Assembly (NCBI GenBank): GCA_035293965.1
Contig: DATGLW010000002.1
Coordinates: 1 to 17,313 of the forward strand
Reading direction: 5' to 3'
Source: DATGLW01 sp035293965
Lineage (GTDB): Bacteria > Actinomycetota > Acidimicrobiia > Acidimicrobiales > RAAP-2
DNA length: 17,313 nt
This document shows, piece after piece, positions 1 to 6,168 of the stretch; within the stretch, counting starts at the first letter, position 1, and the number at the start of each line of letters is the position of its first letter. Both the position numbers and the translations under genes were made by a program. The notes under the pieces are model-generated. The model was not told the DNA's origin, ran no database searches, and saw nothing but the letters and a program-made list of their open reading frames with translations.

Positions 1-268
1 GGGCGACGAGGGCGAGGTCCTCTACCCCTGCACCCGACACGCTGCCGCCCCCGTGCTCCTCGGGCACGAGCATCGAGAACCAGCCGAGCTCGCCACCCTG
101 CTCCCAGGCGGCGCGGTCGTAGCCAGCAGGATCGTCGAAGAGCTCGCGAACCCGGCTCACCGGTGCGGAGGCGTCGAGGAACTTCTCCGTGGTCTCGAGG
201 AACAGCTGCTGCTCGTCGGACAGCTCCGCGCCCACCGCACCCCCGATCGCAGGTCCCACGCCGCCCAT
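1..268 (-). CDS. Acyl-CoA dehydrogenase, N-terminal fragment (cut by left window edge)
   Basis: Reading the minus strand from an ATG at 268 gives 89 open codons to the edge. After about 15 Gly/Ala-rich residues comes ELSDEQQLFLETTEKFLD, then WEQGGELGWFSMLVPEEHGGG. This is the classic start of the acyl-CoA dehydrogenase N-terminal helical domain (LSxEQ...F, then ...LGW...VPEEHGG). The family uses FAD to introduce an alpha,beta double bond into acyl-CoA in the cytoplasm. The catalytic base and most of the FAD site lie outside the window, so substrate class cannot be judged. The start is uncertain: the ATG has no clear Shine-Dalgarno, and an in-frame GTG at 235, preceded by a G-run at 240-244, would give a protein starting just before the conserved LSDEQ. 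The gene lies downstream of mscL on the same strand across a 216-base gap. Confidence 0.85.
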   Translation of the reverse strand, partial: MGGVGPAIGGAVGAELSDEQQLFLETTEKFLDASAPVSRVRELFDDPAGYDRAAWEQGGELGWFSMLVPEEHGGGSVSGAGVEDLALVA

Positions 269-320
269 CTTCGCATCCGGCGGCACGGCGTGGCCACGTG
301 TGTGTCTCCCCCCTGCACGA

Positions 321-336
321 GCACGGGCCCCCGTGC
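321..336. other. Perfect inverted repeat, 7-bp arms, 2-base loop
   Basis: GCACGGG at 321-327 is followed after CC by its exact reverse complement at 330-336. It lies in the 216-base gap between the mscL stop (485) and the acyl-CoA dehydrogenase start (268). A loop of two bases is too tight for a stable RNA hairpin unless the terminal pairs open, so a protein-binding palindrome is as likely as a terminator. There is no T-run on either side. Confidence 0.4.
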
Positions 337-379
337 CCTTCGTCGGGAAGGTGCCCGTGGAGGTGCCCGCCGAGGTGCG

Positions 380-395
380 GGGAAACGGGTTTCCC
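380..395. other. Perfect inverted repeat, 7-bp arms, 2-base loop
   Basis: GGGAAAC at 380-386 is mirrored by GTTTCCC at 389-395 around GG. The AT-containing arms stand out in a very GC-rich gap. It is the second palindrome between mscL and the acyl-CoA dehydrogenase, about 60 bases from the first and with the same geometry. It could be an operator for the acyl-CoA dehydrogenase transcript or part of an mscL terminator; the sequence does not decide. Confidence 0.4.
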
Positions 396-484
396 TGCCC
401 GCCCTTCTCTCGGGGAAGCCGGGCGGCCATGGGCAGCGCTCGAGCGCGGAAAGGCGGGGGCAGGCGCCGCGGTCAGCCTTTCCG

Positions 485-925
485 TCACCCAGGGGGCGCG
501 GTGGCCGTGGGCTGGTCGCTTCCGCAGTGCTTGCATTTCGAAGCGGCCGCGGGCAGGTCGTCGGACAGGCACGCCGGACACGTCTTGACGGCGGGCGGGT
601 CGCCGAAGACGACGGCGCCGCGTCGCTTCGAGATGTAGCGGTACGGGACCACGACGGCGAAGTAGATGGCGCCCATGAAGATGACGAAGTAGATGACGGC
701 GGTGACGAACGCGCCGATGTTGAGGAACGTCGCCGGGTTCCCTTCGCGCCCGAGCTGCCACCCGAGCCCGACCGACGAGCCGCCCGAGGCCCGTGTGATG
801 GGCGGGTTGATCACGTTGGTCGTGAACGCCGACACCAGGTTGCTGAAGGCGAGGGCCACCACCAGGCCCACGGCCACCACCACGACGTCTCCCCGCATGA
901 GGAAGTTCCTGAACCCTTTGAGCAC
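485..925 (-). CDS. mscL: Large-conductance mechanosensitive channel MscL with C-terminal zinc ribbon
   Basis: A 146-residue protein. MscL opens under membrane tension to release solutes during osmotic downshock and works as a homo-oligomer in the inner membrane. Residues 1-13 (VLKGFRNFLMRGD) match the amphipathic N-terminal helix. The first membrane helix is about 14-40, ending in the VINPPI turn, and the second about 68-95 (NIGAFVTAVIYFVIFMGAIYF). The cytoplasmic tail differs from the enterobacterial helix bundle: it carries CPAC at 116-119 and CKHC at 131-134, a one-unit zinc ribbon of the kind seen on actinobacterial MscL proteins. The open frame extends upstream to 1105, but the GTG at 925 has GGGAGG at 935-940 and begins exactly at the conserved MscL N-terminus, so the extension is rejected. 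The gene is on the same strand as the SDR, 195 bases downstream of it, and is probably unrelated to the catabolic genes. Confidence 0.92.
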   Translation of the reverse strand: MLKGFRNFLMRGDVVVVAVGLVVALAFSNLVSAFTTNVINPPITRASGGSSVGLGWQLGREGNPATFLNIGAFVTAVIYFVIFMGAIYFAVVVPYRYISKRRGAVVFGDPPAVKTCPACLSDDLPAAASKCKHCGSDQPTATAPPG

Positions 926-986
926 CTGCGTCTCCCTCCCTTGTTGCCTGCGTGCCCGCTCTAGGCAGCAGGATCCGATGGCCGAG

Positions 987-992
987 AGGCTA
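987..992 (-). promoter_or_regulatory. Candidate -10 box (TAGCCT) for mscL
   Basis: On the minus strand TAGCCT fits the actinobacterial TANNNT -10 pattern. It would place transcription start near 980, giving a leader of about 55 bases before the mscL GTG. The 8-mer ATAGCCTC around it recurs before the molybdenum hydroxylase start (11620-11627). No convincing -35 is seen. Confidence 0.3.
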
Positions 993-994
993 TT

Positions 995-1010
995 GCGCGC
1001 TCTTCGCGCG
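995..1010. terminator. GC hairpin between the SDR and mscL
   Basis: GCGCG at 995-999 pairs with CGCGC at 1005-1009 over a five-base loop; an alternative register pairs 996-1000 with 1006-1010. It lies 111 bases past the SDR stop, in the direction of SDR transcription. It could end the SDR transcript, but there is no U-tract and it sits just upstream of the candidate mscL -10. Confidence 0.3.
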
Positions 1011-1120
1011 GGCGGCCATGGGGGACGCCCCGACGCCACCGCCTCGAAATCAGCCTGGCGAGGTGGGCTCGAGCACCAGGCGAGCGAACCGCCAGAGGAG
1101 CACAAGGGGCGAGGAGCGGT

Positions 1121-1951
1121 CTAGCGCCCAGCGAGGGCGGCAAGCACCCGCGCCACGAGGGGGGTGTCGCCGAGGCGTTGCGTGAGGTACTCGCGCACGT
1201 GGCCCCCTGCGGCATGGATGACCCGGCCGGACACGTCGCCGGCCTCGTCCGACACCAGCCAGGCCACCACCCGTGCCACGTGCACGGGATCGAGGTCCAG
1301 ACCAGGGGGAGGCGGGGAGGCCCGGAACATCGCCTCGTTCATCCTCGTGAAGGCCCCCGGCGACACGGCGTTGACGGTGATGCCGTGCTCGGCGCCCTGC
1401 TGGGCGAGCGCGATCGTGAGCGACCACACCGCCGCCTTCGCCGCACCGTAGCCGAGGCTGCTGCCCCCTGGGATCCTGGTGTCGAGGGCGACCTCGGAAA
1501 CCGTGTTGATCACCCGCCCCCAACGCTGGGCCCGCAGGTGCGGCCAGGCGGCGCGTACCGTGCCGACCGAACCGTAGAAATTCACCGCGAAGCACCGGGC
1601 GAGGTCTTCCTCGCTCACCTGCTCGATCGGCCCGCCGCCAGCCACCCCTGCGTTGTTGACGACGATGTCGATGCGCCCGAACGCGTCGAGCGCGGTGCCG
1701 ACTGCGGCAGCGGCTCCGGCGAACGTTGAGATGTCGGAGGTGTCCGCCACCGCCGCGCCACCGGCGGCGGTGATCTCACCGACGACGAGGGAGGCCACGC
1801 TCGGATCGCGACCTGACCCGTCGAGCTCGGCGCCCACATCGCAGACGACGACCGCTGCACCGCGCTCGGCAAGGAGATGGGCATGGGCTCGTCCGATGCC
1901 GCGGCCGGCTCCTGTCACCAGCGCGACCCTGCCTGCCAGCGAAGTTGTCAC
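1121..1951 (-). CDS. Short-chain dehydrogenase/reductase (SDR), NAD(P)-dependent
   Basis: A 276-residue classical SDR. The nucleotide-binding motif TGAGRGIG is at 13-20, NNAG at 99-102, the structural Asn at 124, the catalytic Ser at 152 (NTVSEV), and Tyr168/Lys172 in YGAAK. The PG of VSPGA follows at about 198. All tetrad residues are present, so an active NAD(P)-linked alcohol/ketone oxidoreductase is expected. The acidic Asp at 38 (VVVCDVG) after strand beta-2 favours NAD over NADP. The long loop after the second strand and the C-terminal HAAGGHVREY resemble SDRs of actinobacterial steroid and acyl-CoA catabolism such as the (3R)-hydroxyacyl-CoA dehydrogenase group; this is similarity of style, not an assignment. 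The GTG at 1951 has GGGAGGAGGG immediately upstream, so an open extension to 2113 that runs into the divergent thioesterase is rejected. A role in oxidising a hydroxyacyl-CoA intermediate is inferred from neighbours. Confidence 0.9.
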   Translation of the reverse strand: MTTSLAGRVALVTGAGRGIGRAHAHLLAERGAAVVVCDVGAELDGSGRDPSVASLVVGEITAAGGAAVADTSDISTFAGAAAAVGTALDAFGRIDIVVNNAGVAGGGPIEQVSEEDLARCFAVNFYGSVGTVRAAWPHLRAQRWGRVINTVSEVALDTRIPGGSSLGYGAAKAAVWSLTIALAQQGAEHGITVNAVSPGAFTRMNEAMFRASPPPPGLDLDPVHVARVVAWLVSDEAGDVSGRVIHAAGGHVREYLTQRLGDTPLVARVLAALAGR

Positions 1952-1994
1952 CCCTCCTCCCTCGTCACGACCACGCCACGTTAGTGAAGCTCGC

Positions 1995-2010
1995 GCAAGG
2001 CGGCGCTTGC
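1995..2010. promoter_or_regulatory. Candidate operator GCAAG-N6-CTTGC in the SDR/thioesterase divergent promoter
   Basis: GCAAG at 1995-1999 mirrors CTTGC at 2006-2010 around six bases. It lies in the 80-base space between the divergent SDR (start 1951) and thioesterase (start 2032), just upstream of a -10-like TACCGT, where a repressor would block transcription of the thioesterase. Short dyads occur by chance in GC-rich DNA, so this is weak, and no regulator gene is in the window. Confidence 0.3.
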
Positions 2011-2017
2011 CCTGCGG

Positions 2018-2023
2018 TACCGT
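2018..2023 (+). promoter_or_regulatory. Candidate -10 box (TACCGT) for a leaderless thioesterase mRNA
   Basis: TACCGT fits TANNNT and ends eight bases before the GTG at 2032. No Shine-Dalgarno precedes that GTG. This spacing is what a leaderless actinobacterial transcript would show. No -35 is recognisable. Confidence 0.4.
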
Positions 2024-2031
2024 CGTCAGCC

Positions 2032-2682
2032 GTGAGCCCTTCCGAGCCGCCGCCCGATCCGTGGGCGAGCCCTTCCGAGCCGCCGCCCGATCCGTGGCAG
2101 AACGCTCCTGCACGAGCCGCTACCGGCGGGCCGGCCTTTGGCGACCTCGTGGCTGCCCTGCGCGACGTCCAGGACCTCGTGGCCGGTACGAGCCCGCCCG
2201 ACGCAGTGGTGGAGGCGGCTCGTGCCGCGCTCGTGGACCTCGCTGTCCTCCTGCGCCCGTGGGGAGCCGACGAGTGGACGACCCCGGCAGGGAAGCGCCC
2301 CGATCTCCCGGGACGGGGCCATCCGCTGCTCCCGCCGTTCGTCGCGGAGCACGAGACCGACCGCACGATCAGCGGGCGGGTCCGCTTCACCCGGTTCTAC
2401 CTCGGCGGCAATGGCGCTGCGCACGGCGGCACCATTCCGCTGCTCTTCGACGACGTGCTGGGGCGCCTCGGCAACAGCGGGGGCCGTCGTCGGGCCCGGA
2501 CGGCCTCGCTCCTGGTCAACTACCGGAAGGTCACCCCGATCGGCCCCGAGCTCCGGGTAGAGGGACGCATCGAGCGCGAGGAGGGCCGCAAGCGGTTCAT
2601 GTCGGGGCGGCTCCTCCACGACGGGGAGCTGGTGGCCGATGCCGAGGGCCTCTTCGTCGTCCTCCTGCCGGGCCAGCCGTGA
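2032..2682 (+). CDS. PaaI-type hotdog-fold acyl-CoA thioesterase
   Basis: A 216-residue protein. Its C-terminal half is a hotdog domain: FYLGGNGAAHGGTIPLLFDDVLG at about 122-144 holds the HGG motif (131-133) and following acidic residues (Asp140/141) that form the active site in PaaI/4HBT thioesterases. Then come ARTASLLVNYRKVTPIGPELRVEGRIE and a final EGLFVVL strand. The family hydrolyses acyl-CoA to free acid and CoA, as a proofreading or CoA-salvage step. The first 120 residues are not hotdog and start with an exact 11-residue tandem repeat, SPSEPPPDPWA/SPSEPPPDPWQ. The start is uncertain: an ATG at 1945 is in frame but lies inside the divergent SDR and has no ribosome site, whereas the GTG at 2032 follows a TANNNT box. 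coaE follows after 49 bases, so the two may be co-transcribed. Confidence 0.82.
   Translation: MSPSEPPPDPWASPSEPPPDPWQNAPARAATGGPAFGDLVAALRDVQDLVAGTSPPDAVVEAARAALVDLAVLLRPWGADEWTTPAGKRPDLPGRGHPLLPPFVAEHETDRTISGRVRFTRFYLGGNGAAHGGTIPLLFDDVLGRLGNSGGRRRARTASLLVNYRKVTPIGPELRVEGRIEREEGRKRFMSGRLLHDGELVADAEGLFVVLLPGQP
2034..2097 (+). repeat. 33-bp-period tandem duplication inside the thioesterase N-terminus
   Basis: A 31-base unit at 2034-2064 recurs identically at 2067-2097 with a period of 33 bases, exactly 11 codons. It encodes two copies of SPSEPPPDPW, a Pro-rich acidic tail. Identity at the DNA level, including third positions, suggests a recent duplication rather than selection on the protein alone. 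Confidence 0.9.
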
Positions 2683-2705
2683 GGCTCCACAACGCCGCCC
2701 GCTCC

Positions 2706-2722
2706 GCTGGGCCGCTCCCAGC
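2706..2722 (+). other. Hairpin between thioesterase and coaE
   Basis: GCTGGG at 2706-2711 pairs with CCCAGC at 2717-2722 over a five-base loop. It lies in the 49-base gap between the thioesterase stop and the coaE ATG. There is no U-tract; it could be an attenuating or mRNA-processing structure, or a weak terminator. coaE has no obvious Shine-Dalgarno after it. Confidence 0.4.
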
Positions 2723-2731
2723 ACAGCCGTC

Positions 2732-3391
2732 ATGAAGTTTGCCGGTCTCGCAGGGGGCATCGGTTCCGGGAAGTCGACCGTGGCCGCGCGCCTCGTCGAG
2801 CGTGGCGCGGTCGTGCTCGACGTCGACCAGATCTCCCGAGAGGTCCAGCAGCCCGGTCAGCCGGTCTACCGGGCGATGGTGGCCCGCTGGGGGGACGCCA
2901 TCGTCGGGCCAGACGGTGCGCTCGACCGCCAGGCCGTCGCCCACCGGGTGTTCGCCGACCACGACGAGCTGGCAGCCCTCATGGCCATCACCACCCCCGC
3001 GATCGAGGCCTCGATCTACGCCCGCGTCGCCGCCCATCACGACACGGACCGCGTGGTCGTGCTCGAGGCGGCCCTCCTCGCCCGGAACCCCCGCCTCTAC
3101 GGGATCGCAGGACTGATCGTGGTGGACGTCCCTGAGGAGCTCGCCATCCGGCGGCTCGTCACGGGGCGGGGGATGCTCGAACGCGACGCCCGGGCACGGC
3201 TGGCCAATCAGCCGCCGCGCGAGGCGCGGCTGCAGGCGGCCGACTTCGTCATCGACAATTCCGGCGGCCTCGAGGCGCTCGACGAGCAGGTCGAAGCTGC
3301 GTGGGCATGGCTCGGGTCGCTCCCCGACGGTCGTCTCGAGGCGCGCCCCTCACCTGCTGGGCCCTCGCCGCCTGCCACCGGCGCCGGATGA
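2732..3391 (+). CDS. coaE: Dephospho-CoA kinase (CoaE), divergent
   Basis: A 219-residue protein. CoaE phosphorylates the ribose 3'-OH of dephospho-CoA with ATP, the last step of CoA synthesis. The P-loop GGIGSGKST is at 8-16. LDVDQISREVQQPGQPVY at 29-46 holds the substrate-binding Asp (Asp32) of the family's D-A-D segment. The lid region has arginines in RRLVTGRGMLERDARARLANQ (140-160), and ADFVIDNSGGLEALDEQV at 170-187 is the family's C-terminal ADxVIxNxG signature. It departs from the usual pattern at two places: the HP of the xxxHPxI motif is TP (88-89), and the DIPLLFE segment reads LEAALLARN (111-119). The tail after 195 is Pro/Gly-rich. The start is set by the conserved N-terminus. Its place among acyl-CoA catabolic genes rather than near DNA repair or ribosomal genes raises the chance that it is a second copy. 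Confidence 0.8.
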   Translation: MKFAGLAGGIGSGKSTVAARLVERGAVVLDVDQISREVQQPGQPVYRAMVARWGDAIVGPDGALDRQAVAHRVFADHDELAALMAITTPAIEASIYARVAAHHDTDRVVVLEAALLARNPRLYGIAGLIVVDVPEELAIRRLVTGRGMLERDARARLANQPPREARLQAADFVIDNSGGLEALDEQVEAAWAWLGSLPDGRLEARPSPAGPSPPATGAG

Positions 3392-3450
3392 CCACGCCTG
3401 AGCTCCGCGCGGCAGCATCCGGTCGCCGCCGGCCCGACGCGGTCGCCGCG

Positions 3451-3528
3451 GCCGGTCGCCACCCGGGGTTCCCGCGAGCGCCGAACTCGGCCGGTCGCCA
3501 CCCGGGGATCCCGCGTGCGCCGGCCTCG
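3451..3528. repeat. 39-bp tandem repeat, two copies, in a convergent intergenic region
   Basis: Copies at 3451-3489 and 3490-3528 match at 35 of 39 positions and are directly adjacent. A shorter related stretch (CCGGTCGCC) appears earlier, near 3419. The repeat sits in the 159-base gap between the ends of coaE and the fused CoA-transferase, which point towards each other. Two copies without spacers rule out a CRISPR. It could be part of a bidirectional terminator or a replication-slippage product. Confidence 0.85.
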
Positions 3529-3550
3529 GCGCGGTGGATCCCCACGCCGG

Positions 3551-5977
3551 TCAGTCTGCCAACCTGACGACCCCGTCTGCTGCGAGCTTCTCGATCTCGT
3601 CGGTGCCGTAGCCGAGCTCGGCGAGGATCGAGGCCGTGTGCTGGGCCACGGTGCAGCCGGGGGCGACCCGCCCCGGCGTTGCCGACAGGGCCACCGGGGG
3701 CGCGTAGCGCAGCAGTGAACCGAACAGGGGATGCTCGACGTCGGTCACCAGCCCCATGGCACGCAGGTGCTCGTCGCTGACGGCGAACTCTGCCTGCGAC
3801 CGTTCGGTCACGGCCACGCACCCCACGCCTGCGGACAGGAAGAGCTCCTCCCACGCGGTCGCCGGCCGCTCGGAGAACAGTGCCTCGAGCTCGCCGGCGA
3901 GGGCGTCGCTGTTGGCCTCGCGGCCCTCGGCCGTCGCGAACCTGGGATCCGCCAGGAGGGACGCGCGCCCGGCCATGCGCATGGCGAGCTCCCATTCCTG
4001 CTCCGTGCGGACGCCCAAGAAGACCCAACCCTGGGCTGTCCGGTAGAGGCGGTAGGTCGGGTCGAGCCCCAACTGCTCGGGGTCCGCCTGGCGCACCGGC
4101 ACCTTGCCGGAGTACCGGTTGAAGTCGTCGGCATAGGCGAGGACGTTGCCGCCCACCATGCTCGTCCCGACGAACTGCCCCTCGCCGGTGCGCTGACGGT
4201 GCCGGAGTGCGAGCATGAGCGCGGCCAGCACGCCGACGGCGGCGTTGGCGTCGCCGTCGGTCAGGTTCCGCATGCGGGGGGCGACGACGGCCTGCGACTC
4301 GGCGGCACTCAAGTTGCTGTTCAGGTCCGGATCCAACCAGTACGCAGCCTGGCGGTGGACGCTGCCGGCGGCCGCGGCCGCGGTGCCCGCGTAGATGGGC
4401 CGGGAGGCGTAGGGACCATGTTGGCCGTACCCGGCACCGTGGACGTACACGATGCTCGGGTTGAGGGCCGCGACCGTGTCGTAGTCCACGCCCAGCTTGA
4501 CGTCGACACCCGGACGGAACCCCTGCACGAACACGTCGGCCTTGCGCAGCAGCCGATGCATGATCGCGCGGCCCGCGTCGGTTCCCAGGTCGACGCAGAT
4601 GCTCTCCTTGCCCTCGGTCGTCTTGGCCGCGCCCCACTCGGCCGGTCCGAAGCTCCAGCGCATGGGGTCGCCCTCGATGCTCTCGACCTTGATCACCCGC
4701 GCGCCGAGCGCGGCAGCCATCGTGACCCCGAAGGGCATGGCGTAGAAGTAGCCGAACTCGACGATGGTGACACCCTCGAGCGCATGGGCGGGGAGGAGCG
4801 GGCCCTCCCCGGCTCCTGCCCTGGGCTCCGGGAGAGGACGGTGGGCGTCGAGCGCCGGCGCCGAGCGCTCGATCGCCGAGGGCGTGCGGGAGAAGGATCC
4901 CACGGGGCCCACCTCTTCGATGGTGCCCACGTCGGGGTCCTCGACCGTCACGACGTTGCCGTTGGCCCGCATCTGGGGGTGGTCGAGGGCCTCCTCGGCA
5001 GACAGGACCGCCTCGAACGGCAGGTCGTCGTCGGCGAGCGAGCGCTCGATCCACTCCGCGAGGTCGCGCTCCTTCACGCGCTCGTGGATGGCTGCCTCCC
5101 AGGCGTCGGCGTCCTCGAGAGTCCAGAACGAGGGCATGTCGCGGAACCGCTCGTCGGCAAGCATCCAGTCCAGCTCGAGGACCTTGACGAGCGCTGCGGC
5201 CTGGTGAGGCAGCTGCGGGCTGAAGAAGAGCCAGCGCCCGTCACGCGTGCAGGAGCTGACCATGTAGCGGGTCGCGGCGGGGGTGCGCCGCGAGGCTGCT
5301 GCGGTCGGTGCCGCGCTGGCCGGTGGCGAGGCCATCTTGGCTCCGAGCTGGACGTGGTAGGAGACGAAGTAGTCGATCGGGTTGAGCCCCTGGTACAGGG
5401 AGGCGTCCACTCGCTGACCGCGGCCCGTGCGGTCGCGCACGACGAGCGCGGCCATGATCCCGGCCACGGCCATGTTCGCGGCGCCGTTGCTCGCGACGCG
5501 GGCGCCGGAGAAGATCGGCCCCGGCCGGAACGCGAAGTCGCCACGCCAGAAGGCGCCGGCCTTGGCCATCACGAGCGCGTCGTCCGCAGGGATGCGGGCG
5601 TAGTGCCCAGCAGGTCCGAAGCCCTTGATCGCGCAGTACACGAGCCCGGGGTGGCGGGCGCAGAGCGTGTCGGAGCCGAGACCCCACGCCTCGGCGCGGC
5701 CGGCGTCGAAGGCCTCGACCACGACGTCGGCGCCAGCCACGAGGGCGGCCACCGCCTCCTGGCCGGCCGGAGCGGTCAGGTCGGCGACGACGGACTCCTT
5801 CCCGCGGTTCCACACCAGCCAACCGGAGGGGACTCGGGTGCGCAGGGAATCGCCGCCGGGCGCCTCGACCTTGATCACCCGTGCACCGTTGTCGGCGAGG
5901 ACCATGCCCGTCTGGGCGGCTGCGGGGCAGCCGTCGCCGAGCTCGACGACCACCAGGTCGCTGCAGATCAGTCCCAT
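3551..5977 (-). CDS. Tandem-fused family III (CaiB/BaiF) CoA-transferase with inactive-looking N-terminal half
   Basis: An 808-residue protein, twice the usual 400. Both halves carry the family III pattern. First half, about 1-380: LADNGARVIKVEAPGGD at 27-43, NRGKESVVADL, DVVVEAFDAG and RTGRGQRVDASL at 183-194. Second half, about 400-808: GVTIVEFG, AAALGARVIKVESIEGDPMR at 421-440, ADVFVQGFRPG at 480-490 and QRTGEGQFVGTSM at 595-607. These enzymes move CoA between carboxylic acids through an Asp-bound anhydride and a glutamyl/aspartyl-CoA thioester. Counting back from the RTGxGQ motif, the catalytic Asp is Asp576 (DGDAN) in the second half but Ser163 (VASNG) in the first. A linker at about 375-400 joins them. 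The ATG at 5977 has no Shine-Dalgarno but a TACGTT box lies six bases upstream. It is divergent from the DUF35/thiolase pair. A real fusion, not a frameshift artefact: one open frame throughout. Confidence 0.9.
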   Translation of the reverse strand: MGLICSDLVVVELGDGCPAAAQTGMVLADNGARVIKVEAPGGDSLRTRVPSGWLVWNRGKESVVADLTAPAGQEAVAALVAGADVVVEAFDAGRAEAWGLGSDTLCARHPGLVYCAIKGFGPAGHYARIPADDALVMAKAGAFWRGDFAFRPGPIFSGARVASNGAANMAVAGIMAALVVRDRTGRGQRVDASLYQGLNPIDYFVSYHVQLGAKMASPPASAAPTAAASRRTPAATRYMVSSCTRDGRWLFFSPQLPHQAAALVKVLELDWMLADERFRDMPSFWTLEDADAWEAAIHERVKERDLAEWIERSLADDDLPFEAVLSAEEALDHPQMRANGNVVTVEDPDVGTIEEVGPVGSFSRTPSAIERSAPALDAHRPLPEPRAGAGEGPLLPAHALEGVTIVEFGYFYAMPFGVTMAAALGARVIKVESIEGDPMRWSFGPAEWGAAKTTEGKESICVDLGTDAGRAIMHRLLRKADVFVQGFRPGVDVKLGVDYDTVAALNPSIVYVHGAGYGQHGPYASRPIYAGTAAAAAGSVHRQAAYWLDPDLNSNLSAAESQAVVAPRMRNLTDGDANAAVGVLAALMLALRHRQRTGEGQFVGTSMVGGNVLAYADDFNRYSGKVPVRQADPEQLGLDPTYRLYRTAQGWVFLGVRTEQEWELAMRMAGRASLLADPRFATAEGREANSDALAGELEALFSERPATAWEELFLSAGVGCVAVTERSQAEFAVSDEHLRAMGLVTDVEHPLFGSLLRYAPPVALSATPGRVAPGCTVAQHTASILAELGYGTDEIEKLAADGVVRLAD

Positions 5978-5983
5978 GGCGAC

Positions 5984-5989
5984 AACGTA
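5984..5989 (-). promoter_or_regulatory. Candidate -10 box (TACGTT) for a leaderless fused CoA-transferase mRNA
   Basis: On the minus strand TACGTT (TANNNT) ends six bases before the ATG at 5977, which has no Shine-Dalgarno. This fits leaderless initiation. No -35 is evident. Confidence 0.4.
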
Positions 5990-6104
5990 GCCACCGCGGG
6001 TGTCTCGCGCCGTGCCGCATCCGCCCAGCTCGCCCGCCTGGGCAGGCCGATCGACGCGGTTGGACGCGACACCTACCGGTTCGGCTCGCGGCCCGAAGGG
6101 GTCC

Positions 6105-6110
6105 TACACT
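6105..6110 (+). promoter_or_regulatory. Candidate -10 box (TACACT) for the DUF35/thiolase operon
   Basis: TACACT is a strong match to TANNNT in the 191-base divergent region. It predicts transcription from about 6117 and a leader of about 52 bases with a Shine-Dalgarno (AGGAG at 6158-6162) before the GTG at 6169. The identical hexamer precedes the CoA-transferase pair at 13297. A weak TTCGGC lies about 19 bases upstream as a possible -35. Confidence 0.45.
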
Positions 6111-6168
6111 GACGGCCCGCACCCTTGGACGCCGTGCGGGGCCGCTCGGGTCCCACCAGGAGAGGGAC

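Noticed and set aside
1075..1105. tRNA T-arm-like sequence on the minus strand (GGCG stem with GTTCGCT loop)
   Set aside because: No anticodon arm, acceptor stem or CCA-side pairing can be drawn around it.
3451..3528. CRISPR-like direct repeat
   Set aside because: Only two copies, directly adjacent with no spacer, and no cas genes.
3249..5054. 601-codon minus-strand frame overlapping the end of coaE and the fused CoA-transferase
   Set aside because: Arg/Gly/Pro-rich with no motif; it is an out-of-frame reading of the real CoA-transferase.
3731..6112. 793-codon plus-strand open frame opposite the fused CoA-transferase
   Set aside because: Composition is typical of a GC-rich shadow frame, with no domain, and the minus strand carries two intact CaiB/BaiF domains.
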